IMG/VR virus record: IMGVR_UViG_3300023440_000001
Location: 1 to 64,000 of that record
Direction: 5' to 3' (one strand)
Length of the DNA stretch: 64,000 bases
From: a virus
This document shows, in pieces, positions 27,312 to 35,609 of this stretch; the first letter of the stretch is position 1; each line of letters starts with the position of its first letter. The translations under genes and the position numbers were made by a program. A model generated the notes under the pieces. That model was not told the origin of the DNA. It made no database searches and was given only the letters and a program-made list of their open reading frames with translations.

Positions 27312-28772
27312 TTATGCAAATTCCTCGATCACAGCCAGGAGTTGATAGAGTTGTTCAAGTTCGTCTTTAAAGGGGCAGCCCATTTCCTTGGCTCGACGGC
27401 GAATACAGGAAGCAATACGCTTCTTATCACCCGGGCCTTTATACTTGGGTAACAGGCGCATCGCAAAGCGTGCCTGTTTGCAACTGGTTACTGGAAAGGA
27501 ACGACGTCCTTTGCGTTTGTCCATGGGACCGCAGAACTTGTCGGGGTGTTTCTTTGACAGCTCTTTCTTGGTCTTTTCCTTCATGGGCTTATCGAAAAGC
27601 TCCATATCCTCGCTGTCATCGAAGACCTCTTCGGTCATTTTGTGGGTGTGTCCCTTGACCTTCTTGCCATCTTCACTGTACATTCGTGCCGGTTGAATCT
27701 TACCATCCACAATATCATGCCAGTGATCCAGTACATAATCAGTCGACCCATTGCCAGCTTCATTCATGCGACAGACATGACGATGACGCTTCACGTTCTC
27801 ATCCTTGGCATAGTCTGTTATCATCTTCTTTTCCTTGTCCGTCATGGCTTCAATTTGGTCCGTCAACCAGTCCAGAAGCTGTAAATCGTCCTCGGTGGGT
27901 ACCCACACGTCGGCAGCGTCGATATCACCCGTAAAGCCACCACCGTCATTCACATAGGCTTTAATATGATCCAATGGATCTTCCGCCTGAATGGCATCCC
28001 ACAGACTCGGATTGGCAATGATTTCGGCACCCTCGGCGAGCAAGAAGGCGACCTTCTGATAATCCTCGTTACTCTGAGGCATCCACAGTTTGTTGTCCAT
28101 GAGTATGATTCCTCTGTGCTCTTTGGTATCTTTGACATTGATAGGAACCTCGCCCTCTGCGTCGGCAAACTTCCAGCCGGTTACCACAGCGGCGTGTTCT
28201 TTGGAGGCATCAGCAGGTACGTTGACGAAGGAGACTTCTTTGTAGTCCAGCATCCCTACTTCCCAGTAGCAGACCTTCTTGATGCCATCTTCGGTCTCAT
28301 AAACACTTCCACGCCGGTGACCGCAAAACTCATCGGCTTCCAGAAGGTTTGTTTTACATATACTGCAACGTACGAACTCGACCGGTGTGCCAGAGGTTGA
28401 AACCGTCAGATAACGACCATCCATGATCTTTTCGACGGCACTCTGGTCTGTAATCAGTACGTCCAGCTGAATGAAACCGAACTGATCGTCACCCACATAA
28501 CGGGCGGCTTTAACCCGACCCAGTGGGTCAGTCTCTTTGTTATGATTCCGCAGTACGGGTTTGGGGAAAGGCTCCAGCCAGCTCTTCGTGGCTTTGGCCA
28601 TGGAAGTGGGAACATAATAGTAATAGTTTCGATTGATAAAGCCACCATGGGTGGCATCTATGGTGACCAACAGGCCCTTCTCAGTAGACTCTACGTGGCC
28701 ATCCCGTAGATCCCACTTTACCTGAAAGTCGTCATAGAGAGGTTTTGTATCCGAAGACGTCTTAATCGCCAT
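27312..28772 (-). CDS. Capsid maturation protease with zinc-binding insert
   Basis: 486 aa. The N-terminal ~210 residues fit the herpes/HK97 S78-like prohead protease pattern: a His in LRNHNKETDPLGRV near residue 75, a Ser motif MDGRYLTVSTSG near 120, and the closing LDYKEVSFVNVPA near 180. Between them CSICK...CGH looks like a zinc-ribbon insertion. The long C-terminal half contains H-x-H pairs (RHRHVC, HWHD, GHTHK) and two late Cys residues, so further metal binding is likely. The gene lies between portal and scaffold, as expected. Confidence 0.75.
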   Translation of the reverse strand: MAIKTSSDTKPLYDDFQVKWDLRDGHVESTEKGLLVTIDATHGGFINRNYYYYVPTSMAKATKSWLEPFPKPVLRNHNKETDPLGRVKAARYVGDDQFGFIQLDVLITDQSAVEKIMDGRYLTVSTSGTPVEFVRCSICKTNLLEADEFCGHRRGSVYETEDGIKKVCYWEVGMLDYKEVSFVNVPADASKEHAAVVTGWKFADAEGEVPINVKDTKEHRGIILMDNKLWMPQSNEDYQKVAFLLAEGAEIIANPSLWDAIQAEDPLDHIKAYVNDGGGFTGDIDAADVWVPTEDDLQLLDWLTDQIEAMTDKEKKMITDYAKDENVKRHRHVCRMNEAGNGSTDYVLDHWHDIVDGKIQPARMYSEDGKKVKGHTHKMTEEVFDDSEDMELFDKPMKEKTKKELSKKHPDKFCGPMDKRKGRRSFPVTSCKQARFAMRLLPKYKGPGDKKRIASCIRRRAKEMGCPFKDELEQLYQLLAVIEEFA

Positions 28773-28774
28773 CG

Positions 28775-29125
28775 CTATTTCTCCTTTGATTGGATAACCA
28801 GTGCTTTACCGGTTTGCGGATCGGTTTCGATCAGTGCTTTGCATCGTGAACACTTCACCTGAATGTGGGTCCCGGGTAGTATCCTGGCCAGTAACTTATT
28901 GCATTTTACCGGCTTGCCCGCTTTCTCACTCTTACGTGGATCAACGTTAGGGCAGCGTAGCTCTTCCAGATTGAGACTGATTACGCTACCACGATAGTTG
29001 ATGTTGTGACAGGTCCGTCGGGTACATTTGATTTCGAAAGCGTAGTTCTCAGACGGCTTATACTTACAGAGCAGCTTGTTACACGGTGGCGTACAGCGAT
29101 ACTCAATCCACTTCTCATTCGTCAT
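28775..29125 (-). CDS. Double Com-like zinc-ribbon protein
   Basis: 116 aa with two related zinc ribbons: YRC-x3-C-NKLL...IKC-x4-C and K-C-NKLL...VKC-x2-C. This spacing and the C-x-KLL element recall phage Mu Com, a small RNA-binding translational activator. Two copies in one chain are unusual. It lies between portal and protease and has its own promoter motif 30 nt upstream. RNA binding is inferred from the Com resemblance only; an unrelated zinc-ribbon role is possible. Confidence 0.5.
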   Translation of the reverse strand: MTNEKWIEYRCTPPCNKLLCKYKPSENYAFEIKCTRRTCHNINYRGSVISLNLEELRCPNVDPRKSEKAGKPVKCNKLLARILPGTHIQVKCSRCKALIETDPQTGKALVIQSKEK

Positions 29126-29141
29126 CTCACATAAAGCCCTA

Positions 29142-30758
29142 TCACGATTCAGTAGTAGTTATGTCAAAGTTGCTCTCTGCATTCTGTGTATCATACCAGA
29201 ATATCTGCTGACGCAGTTCTTCATAGAAGCGATCAAACTCTTCATCCTTGGCAATCTTGGGTTTTGCCTCCTGTTTGCCATGCTGGTTGACCGGCTGATC
29301 TTTATTGGCAGCCAGTTTCTGCTGAGCGATGAATTGCGATTGTGCTTTATTCTGCATCTTGGACAGTTTTGCCTGTATCATAAAGGCAAAGAGCCGCTTC
29401 TCTTCTTTCGGACTCAGTGTATCCCGGCCGATTTCATTGCGGGCTTCGTCAAAGGTCAGCAGGTTGGACAGGAAGAGATTAAGTACATGGTTTTCCTTCT
29501 TGATCTTATTCTCCAGATCGATTTCCGGTATATGCAGATAAACCATGTTTTCATCGGTGAGTGTCTCTTCAGTATAGCCCAGCTCCAGCAGCAGCTCCCG
29601 GATCATATGGTTTTCAATGGCATCCTTGATGATCTGCTGGAACTTGATAGTTGTATTCTGCATTTCAGCCGCCATAACCTGGGCTGTGTTTCGATTGGCA
29701 GTATTACCCTGTCCAAATCCAACCCGGCTCATACCCAGACCGGCTAGAATGCGGTTCCACCAGTATTCCAGATACTTATCCAGATCCATGACCTGATCGC
29801 CGGAGGCAATGTTTTCGATATTAACCCGACTGGATGTTACGATGACTGCATCAGATGGTAGACTGTCCAGATAAGATGCAGTACCGTCGATCTCCGGCTG
29901 CACTGCCGGACGGTCTCGTTCCCCTACCCTGGCGTGATAGCGGGGAATGGCAAACTTAATAGCCTGCAGAATGGCCAGCTCTTCAGTTTCCCGCAGAGCC
30001 TTGATATCCGGTATGACCGGGATGGCCATGGGCATGGCAAAGAAGTACTGGCTATCGGTAGCGGTGTTATCTTTAAAGAAGATGACATTATCCGGATTCC
30101 ATTCCGGTGTGTCGTAGGAGAACAGAGTGCTGGGTTTCTGCTTCCAGCGGCGAACGTTACCAAACTCGTCCTTGTCCACAATAACACTGGTCGGAGAGAC
30201 CACAAAGTAGGCAGCCACTGGTAACAATTCCTTTCCGTCAAAGGTCTGACGGAGACGACCTCCAGAAGCTTTCAGGCTGCGGCGTTTTACTACAACCACG
30301 TTAGCATAGGCCACCAGCGAGAAGGCGATCTGTTGAAACAGCTGAAGGGTGGTAATACCCGATACCTGGGCAATCTGACGAAACCGTTTGCGGATATACT
30401 TGACGGTATTGGGGTTTCGTCCCACAAACTCAAAACCATTCTTCCATATCTGCTCTACATACTTCTCAATAGCTCTGCGCAGCAGGGACTCCTTTTGAAT
30501 GGCTCGATCCACCTCATTGAAGTCCCATTCCGGATCTTCGTAGTTGTTGCGATATATCTGTGAAACGAACTTGGCAACAGTCTTGCGAATACGCTTGACA
30601 ACACGAGAAGAGCTAATTCGCAGGGGCCGGACATTGGTAGCCGGCGCGTCCTGAAGACCCAGTTCGCTTCGATAGACCTCCCAGCGCAATCGAATGTTCT
30701 GTAGCTCTTCTTGGATGTTTAAGGGTTTGGGTTTTCGGCGCCAAAAACGTAAGTCCAT
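29142..30758 (-). CDS. Portal protein
   Basis: 538 aa. It follows the terminase with one gene between and precedes the maturation protease. Portal-like features are an N-terminal basic segment, a wing region with a Q-x-x-F-S-L-V-A-Y-x-N-V motif near residue 165, a stem region around WNPDNVIFFKDNTATDS near 225, a crown-type helix with N-T-A-x-V-M-A-A-E near 375, and a Lys/Gln-rich C-terminus. The last codons (NFDITTTES) contain a copy of the phage promoter motif serving the next gene. Confidence 0.8.
   Translation of the reverse strand: MDLRFWRRKPKPLNIQEELQNIRLRWEVYRSELGLQDAPATNVRPLRISSSRVVKRIRKTVAKFVSQIYRNNYEDPEWDFNEVDRAIQKESLLRRAIEKYVEQIWKNGFEFVGRNPNTVKYIRKRFRQIAQVSGITTLQLFQQIAFSLVAYANVVVVKRRSLKASGGRLRQTFDGKELLPVAAYFVVSPTSVIVDKDEFGNVRRWKQKPSTLFSYDTPEWNPDNVIFFKDNTATDSQYFFAMPMAIPVIPDIKALRETEELAILQAIKFAIPRYHARVGERDRPAVQPEIDGTASYLDSLPSDAVIVTSSRVNIENIASGDQVMDLDKYLEYWWNRILAGLGMSRVGFGQGNTANRNTAQVMAAEMQNTTIKFQQIIKDAIENHMIRELLLELGYTEETLTDENMVYLHIPEIDLENKIKKENHVLNLFLSNLLTFDEARNEIGRDTLSPKEEKRLFAFMIQAKLSKMQNKAQSQFIAQQKLAANKDQPVNQHGKQEAKPKIAKDEEFDRFYEELRQQIFWYDTQNAESNFDITTTES
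29156..29167 (-). promoter_or_regulatory. Phage promoter motif, copy 4 (inside portal C-terminus)
   Basis: Minus-strand TTTGACATAACTA, read as Phe-Asp-Ile-Thr in the portal frame, 30 nt upstream of the Com-like gene's ATG at 29125. Confidence 0.65.
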
Positions 30759-30761
30759 ATT

Positions 30762-32015
30762 CTATATCCCCAGATTGTTTAGGATTTCCCGCACTCGTTG
30801 ACTTTCTTCGGCGGACAGACGATCCATGCAGTTGCCGGAGTGACTTGCCTGAACAGCAGCCCGTGCCTCACTCTGCGGTACATTCAGATAGACCGTCAGG
30901 AATCGCTCTAGCTCTGTCGGGCTCGGTCCGTTAAATAACTGTGTTGCATCCACGATCGGCACCCCATATGAAACTCGATCTGCGGAAACAGAGATGGTTT
31001 CGAATCCAGGAAGTGTGACGCTTTCGTCATGCCGGGTACGCTTCCGGCGATCTTCATCATCATCCGTTTCCCGCTCATTAGTTATGTCAAAGTTGTTATG
31101 TTTGGCAGACTGATTGGACGTTTTCCTGGGTGCACAGAATTCATAGGTATCTATAGCCACGATAAGACTATTGACAACTGTAATCATTATGTCCAGCCAT
31201 TTGAGCCAGGACAAATAGGTTGTCTGTTGAATCGTATCGGCCAGCTCTTTGCGCTGACGCAAAAGTAGTGAATATATGACAGAGCGTAGTTTCCAGAAGA
31301 AGCCACTCTGTCCAAACAGGTTACGAATGAACACATCCAGCAGGTTCAGCAGTCCGAAACAGTTTAACCAGCTGCCACCATATCGTCTCAATTCACTGGT
31401 GATCTTGCTTATCAGGTTGAAGCGTAGGTTGGATACGACCACAAAGAACAGACCGGCAAACATGGTGAATATGCCGTCCAGGGCAGACTTTATGAAGTTA
31501 AAGCTGATCTCCAGCGTATAGGATTTCAACCCCTGTCGGGCTATATTGCGCATGGTTTCCAGCATCACTTTCATGACCACCAGTATCCGCCGGTTTGCCA
31601 GCAGTCCTTCCCGTGCCTGTCGGGATAGTTTTAACTGATCCACCTGATCGATCTGTGCCAGGGAGTTGATCAGACAGCAGGCCAGACTCTGCACATCCAT
31701 GCGCGAACGCAGAATAGATAATGCTTCCCGGGTGAAGCTACGAGTTGATTGCAGAGCGAATTGTGTCGTTTTGATCATCAACGACTGCGGATCACGGTTA
31801 TCTTCCTCAGCCGTCTCCTGCAGGTTGGTTTTACGAAAAGACGCTTCCAGCACATCCAGCTTCTTCAACGCTTCACCAGTCATCCAAGTAAACAGGTTTG
31901 GTGTCGTCTGAACCGGTTGACGGGCAATGCTTTCAAGGAGCGCTTCGATGCTGTCGTTTAGGTACTGTGCTCCGGGTACGGCACTTTTAAGACGTTGTTT
32001 AATATTGTCTGGCAT
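30762..32015 (-). CDS. Hypothetical protein between terminase and portal
   Basis: 417 aa, starting inside the terminase stop codon (TAATG). The N-terminal 280 residues are helical and contain long hydrophobic stretches (residues ~175-200, 235-260 and 285-305) that could be membrane or coiled-coil elements. A charged linker rich in Asp, Glu and Arg (residues ~310-345) is followed by a small helical domain (ERFLTVYLNVPQSEARAAV) resembling a UBA/CUE-like three-helix bundle. No family is recognised. An internal promoter motif lies at 31079. Confidence 0.5.
   Translation of the reverse strand: MPDNIKQRLKSAVPGAQYLNDSIEALLESIARQPVQTTPNLFTWMTGEALKKLDVLEASFRKTNLQETAEEDNRDPQSLMIKTTQFALQSTRSFTREALSILRSRMDVQSLACCLINSLAQIDQVDQLKLSRQAREGLLANRRILVVMKVMLETMRNIARQGLKSYTLEISFNFIKSALDGIFTMFAGLFFVVVSNLRFNLISKITSELRRYGGSWLNCFGLLNLLDVFIRNLFGQSGFFWKLRSVIYSLLLRQRKELADTIQQTTYLSWLKWLDIMITVVNSLIVAIDTYEFCAPRKTSNQSAKHNNFDITNERETDDDEDRRKRTRHDESVTLPGFETISVSADRVSYGVPIVDATQLFNGPSPTELERFLTVYLNVPQSEARAAVQASHSGNCMDRLSAEESQRVREILNNLGI
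31079..31090 (-). promoter_or_regulatory. Phage promoter motif, copy 5 (internal to a gene)
   Basis: Minus-strand TTTGACATAACTA within the 30762-32015 gene, reading Phe-Asp-Ile-Thr. It is ~320 nt before the portal start, the longest distance of any copy, so it could be a portal promoter or a chance repeat of the peptide. Confidence 0.5.
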
Positions 32016-34288
32016 TAGAGTCCTCTACTCCCTCTCTTGCTGAAGCGTGAGCTGCGCGGTTGATGACCGAAACTTGGCAGCAGTCCGACGCCTGAGTCTT
32101 CATCGAAGTTATCCGGTGGCTCACCACGGCCAGGCCAGTTTCCATAATCCCGCACCAGTATTCCGTTTTTGGTATAACGGAATCCCATTGGGGCATTATG
32201 TTCACGTGTTATTAGACGGTTGTGAGCAATGGCGGGCGTTATGTGATCTCCAGCCAGCTGAGGCTGCAGATTAAAGTTATAGCGCAGGAACTGGTCATGC
32301 TCTTTCCCGTAGGCGTACAGAGCCAGCATGAAAGCATCCAGCCGGTGATCTCCGGAAGGACCAGGTTCATATATCTCTCCCTGCTGACCATAGCGAGCAA
32401 TATTGTAGTCTCGCATCTGTGGTACCAGGGCACGCTCGTTGTCTTCAACAGGAGTACCCTTTTCATCGATGGCCGGAATCATGATCATTCCGTTTTCCAG
32501 AACGGCAGAAGTCAACTTGACAATGAAGTTCTTGGCCTTATGTTTCTGTTTGGTCTGTGTGTAAGGATCGATGGTCTCTATGCGACTGCCAAAGTCCAAC
32601 ACATCCATGCGTTCCAGCAGGTGCTTCATGCCGGGGCACTTCTTCCCGGTAGACGTTTCGCCTCGCATCAGTGCCAGACGCAACAGCTCCCAGTTTGTAT
32701 GACCATGTCCGTGATCGAATATTGCATAGTTGGGTGGAAAGTGTTTCATCACTTCAATGACTTCATCCACGGCCCGGGTATTGGTGTATTCCACAGCATC
32801 AATCTCCCAGACCCCGAATATGCGGAACTTCTTCTTAACCACGATTCGGTTCTTAAGGCTCCAATCTCCCTGGTTGTAGGGTATGGCCTCAGCGGGTTCA
32901 TTCAGAAACTCCACCAGAACAATCTGCACACCATTCTTGGCTTCATTCCAGTCCACGCCCAGTGTATAGTAGTTGTTGGGATTGTATTTCAGGTCCCGAT
33001 AGTCGTAGACATACAGGCTCCTGTCGATATCAGCGTGACGGAATACACCTTCGGCCATCTCTCCGAACTCGGCCAGGTACTCGTGTTCATACTGAGTACG
33101 GCTGGTGATGGCTTTTACCAGTGCTTCTTGCTCCGATGTCCATTCGGGAGACATGGTAGAAGGAATGTGATACTCATGAAAGTTGAATTCCGGTTTATGC
33201 TTATTGACGCTTATCTTCCAGAAGAACTCGCGACGCCCGGACGGTGTGGAAGAGAAGATCACCGTGGTATGCTTATATGTAGTGGCGATAGGCCAGATGT
33301 CAGCCAGCAGTACATCCTGGGGTATATAATCCCCTTCGTCGATGATCAGATCATCGGCTGAGTTGTGCACCAGGATACCCCCATTTGATAAACCCGATAT
33401 GGTAAACCCCGATTCTTCCACGTTGGTGGGATAGAAGGCAATGAAATGATGATAATCTGCTACTTCAATATCATAAGTGGGCATCTTGCCAACTGGGTGG
33501 ATGCTGGCTACCCGGGCCCAATTCAGCTGACCAATGGCATCCACTATGGCTATAAAGTGAGCATCGCGCCCATACTCTTCTTTAGTCTTAATCTCTGATA
33601 CTGGCGTCCAGCCATTTGCAAATACAAATAGCGGATGGTTGGCGGTAGCAATCAGTCGTCTGGCGGTTGTGGTACGCAGTTCGTAAACCGGCTTTACACC
33701 GTTTTCATAGAACTGAACCACTTTTCCCTTCTCCGGGATAGTGGTCCGGGGATTAAGCGTAATGACTTCCTCACCCGGTCGGACTTTCTCAATTGGTTTC
33801 CAGCTACCATCGGCCATCCATACCATGGTGCCGGCAATCAGGCACTTACCACGAATGGATGCATTGGCAACCAGACCCCGTATAACCGAGCCATTATTAA
33901 ACCATAGTTCATAGGGTTTCTTGCGGAAACCGGAAATGGAGTCCTTTATGGCTGGTGAGTCAAATGCCATTCGGCGAATTATATCAAACAGACCATCGAT
34001 CTGTGTCTCGTATGCAGCTGTCAGAAGTACCTGTCGGTGGGCATAAGTAAAGGCTTTCCAGAGCGCTTCGATGGCCAGATAGACCGATTTCCCGGTACGT
34101 CTTCCCCACCTGAGCAGTTTGCGATAATGACGATCCCGCAGACACTTTCGCTGGTAGCGACGCAGTTCCAGGGGTGCATCCGGGTTCATGGGATTGCGTA
34201 GGTGCGTCTCCGCCCACAGATCAGGATTGGCAATAATGTGTGCTTCGATGAGTTCTTCTTTGGTCAATCCAGTCGGCTTTGTCGCCAT
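32015..34288 (-). CDS. terL: Terminase large subunit with mini-intein
   Basis: 757 aa before splicing. The ATPase domain has a Walker A (GRRTGKS, residues 62-68) and a Walker B (LIIDEGD, 314-320); an intein at 149-309 sits immediately before the Walker B strand, in the most conserved part. After splicing the sequence reads RGK/SADDLIIDEGD. The C-terminal nuclease domain shows the three acidic motifs of the RNase-H fold: GVDWNE, FDHGHGHTNW and HRLDAFMLAL. The protein packages DNA into the prohead using ATP. The portal lies one gene downstream. Function depends on protein splicing. Confidence 0.93.
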   Translation of the reverse strand: MATKPTGLTKEELIEAHIIANPDLWAETHLRNPMNPDAPLELRRYQRKCLRDRHYRKLLRWGRRTGKSVYLAIEALWKAFTYAHRQVLLTAAYETQIDGLFDIIRRMAFDSPAIKDSISGFRKKPYELWFNNGSVIRGLVANASIRGKCLIAGTMVWMADGSWKPIEKVRPGEEVITLNPRTTIPEKGKVVQFYENGVKPVYELRTTTARRLIATANHPLFVFANGWTPVSEIKTKEEYGRDAHFIAIVDAIGQLNWARVASIHPVGKMPTYDIEVADYHHFIAFYPTNVEESGFTISGLSNGGILVHNSADDLIIDEGDYIPQDVLLADIWPIATTYKHTTVIFSSTPSGRREFFWKISVNKHKPEFNFHEYHIPSTMSPEWTSEQEALVKAITSRTQYEHEYLAEFGEMAEGVFRHADIDRSLYVYDYRDLKYNPNNYYTLGVDWNEAKNGVQIVLVEFLNEPAEAIPYNQGDWSLKNRIVVKKKFRIFGVWEIDAVEYTNTRAVDEVIEVMKHFPPNYAIFDHGHGHTNWELLRLALMRGETSTGKKCPGMKHLLERMDVLDFGSRIETIDPYTQTKQKHKAKNFIVKLTSAVLENGMIMIPAIDEKGTPVEDNERALVPQMRDYNIARYGQQGEIYEPGPSGDHRLDAFMLALYAYGKEHDQFLRYNFNLQPQLAGDHITPAIAHNRLITREHNAPMGFRYTKNGILVRDYGNWPGRGEPPDNFDEDSGVGLLPSFGHQPRSSRFSKRGSRGL
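33362..33844 (-). other. Mini-intein in the terminase (161 aa)
   Basis: Starts with C149 (CLIAGTMVWMADGSW, block A), block B T-x-x-H in TANHPLFVFANGW, blocks F/G YDIEVADYHHF and GGILVHN, ending N309 with Ser as +1 residue. No endonuclease domain remains. All catalytic residues are present, so splicing is expected. Confidence 0.92.
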
Positions 34289-35091
34289 ATGAATAATCCA
34301 TCACAGATGTTGTCCGCTTCTGTCTCAACCACGACCGTCTCCATCAGACCGCGTGGATAGTGGACCCATATCCAGTCCTTCATAGTTGTGTCAATCTTCA
34401 ATGCCCGCGACCTGTAGAATCCCAGTATATTGGCCATTATCTCCTTGGACAGATTGTCGCGTATCTGCAAAGACTGATACTCATTGCGACGCACCCGGAC
34501 ACCGAATCTGGCCAGCAAGTGGGTTAGCAGCCGCCGACTGCGTTCTTCTATACGAGTCAGTCGTATGGTTTTGGTCTTCTTGATAAACCCGCCCTTATGG
34601 ATCCGGATATTCGGATATGCTGATACGAGTATCTGGCGCAACGTCTCCTGTAACGCATCCTGATTCAGGTGTACCAGGAAATCCGGTATGACCAGTTGTT
34701 GCTCGATTATTGCACTCCGGGCGATAGCCTCAATCCAGTCCGCTTCCGGTGCGGTTTCTCCGAAGATAGGTATATGACGGGGAACAATGATCTGGTTATG
34801 TTTTAGTACATGGTGAGTGGACAGTTTCTTATCCGTATAGAAGGTACGAATGTCACGCCATCGGTTTTGATCCAGTAGTTCAATGGGAGAAGCCGGCGAT
34901 ATATAGCGGTAGGAGCCGCTGCGATAGGTGGATATATGTTTCGGCTGACCGAATGTGATGAGAGCCTTCACGGGAACAAACTGCCCCGAATTGAAAGCAA
35001 TCAGCTCCCGCTCACCTATCAGTTTCTCCGCTGGAGCCCAGTTCCCATTGGACTCCAGCAGAAAGTTATCTCTGGCCAGCTCGACACGCAT
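34264..35091 (-). CDS. Free-standing, catalytically inactive Hint/intein-like protein
   Basis: 275 aa overlapping the terminase start by 25 nt. The first ~85 residues follow the Hint pattern (ARDNFLLESNGNWAPAEKL, then GSYRYISPASPIELLDQNRW), and the end (VVVETEADNICDGLFIW) matches intein blocks F/G. Residues ~185-215 (RSRRLLTHLLARFGVRV) resemble the helix of a DOD-type homing endonuclease. All splicing residues are replaced: the first Cys position is Glu, the block B His is Ser, and the terminal His-Asn is Trp-Arg. It has its own start and stop and looks selected to stay intact. It may be a domesticated intein. The Hint reading is a pattern match. Confidence 0.6.
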   Translation of the reverse strand: MRVELARDNFLLESNGNWAPAEKLIGERELIAFNSGQFVPVKALITFGQPKHISTYRSGSYRYISPASPIELLDQNRWRDIRTFYTDKKLSTHHVLKHNQIIVPRHIPIFGETAPEADWIEAIARSAIIEQQLVIPDFLVHLNQDALQETLRQILVSAYPNIRIHKGGFIKKTKTIRLTRIEERSRRLLTHLLARFGVRVRRNEYQSLQIRDNLSKEIMANILGFYRSRALKIDTTMKDWIWVHYPRGLMETVVVETEADNICDGLFIWRQSRLD

Positions 35092-35112
35092 AGCTCATCA
35101 ATCTCTTCCAGA

Positions 35113-35286
35113 CTATCGTTTTCGGCGGAGCCTTTTCCGCCGTCTTCTGGCACTTGGTTTCTCATACTCCAGCGTTTCTTTATACCGTTCAATGATCCTC
35201 TTCCTGTTTATCTGACGGGAGAAACGCTTGATAAGCTTTTCAGCAGGTTCACCGTCACGCAGTTTTAAGAACAGGTTGGTTGCCAT
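35113..35286 (-). CDS. rpsU: Ribosomal protein bS21 homologue
   Basis: 57 aa from the ATG at 35286, chosen because GGAGG sits 6 nt upstream and the previous gene ends just before it; a longer upstream frame has no ribosome binding site. The sequence follows the bS21 pattern: an N-terminal β-hairpin (LFLKLRDGEPAEKLIKRF), a mid-helix with Arg/Lys, YEKPSARRRRK, and a basic tail. bS21 sits on the 30S head/platform near the anti-Shine-Dalgarno. Phage copies are known in some lineages and may replace the host protein in ribosomes. It sits between structural and terminase genes. Confidence 0.85.
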   Translation of the reverse strand: MATNLFLKLRDGEPAEKLIKRFSRQINRKRIIERYKETLEYEKPSARRRRKRLRRKR

Positions 35287-35303
35287 GTAGTCCTCCAGTT
35301 GTT

Positions 35304-35597
35304 TTATTGCACCATTTTGCCACTGCTGCCGCAGGTCGTCGACCATGTCGTATAGGGTCGATAGGGACAAATGATAGTACCATCCCACGGGTAGGGTTGC
35401 CATGGAACGTAGGGATATGGATAGTGATCACCTGCCGGTTCTGTCTCGACACTATCACTATCGTCTTCCGAGTCTTCATTAACAATCTTCACCTTAATCC
35501 CATCATCCAGGATCTCAATCTGGATAGCGTCACCCAGCTCTCTGAGCTTTTGTAATAGCTGGGACAGTGTGTCGATCTGTTTGTCGTTCAACTTCAT
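35304..35597 (-). CDS. Hypothetical acidic, Tyr/Pro-rich small protein
   Basis: 97 aa with a good SD (GGAGG) before the ATG at 35597. The N-terminal half is helical (DTLSQLLQKLRELGD), then a strongly acidic stretch (EDSEDDSDSVE) and a Tyr/Pro/Trp-rich end. It precedes the bS21 gene by 17 nt, so the two are cotranscribed. No family is recognised. Confidence 0.5.
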   Translation of the reverse strand: MKLNDKQIDTLSQLLQKLRELGDAIQIEILDDGIKVKIVNEDSEDDSDSVETEPAGDHYPYPYVPWQPYPWDGTIICPYRPYTTWSTTCGSSGKMVQ

Positions 35598-35609
35598 ACT
35601 GTTACCTCC

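Noticed and set aside
34383-34394. An eleventh promoter motif (TTGACACAACTA) before the terminase
   Set aside because: One core base differs and it lies inside the Hint-like gene about 95 nt from the terminase start, so it is not counted.
35113-35403. 96-aa version of the bS21 gene with an upstream start
   Set aside because: The upstream part overlaps the previous gene, has no ribosome site and lies outside the bS21 pattern.
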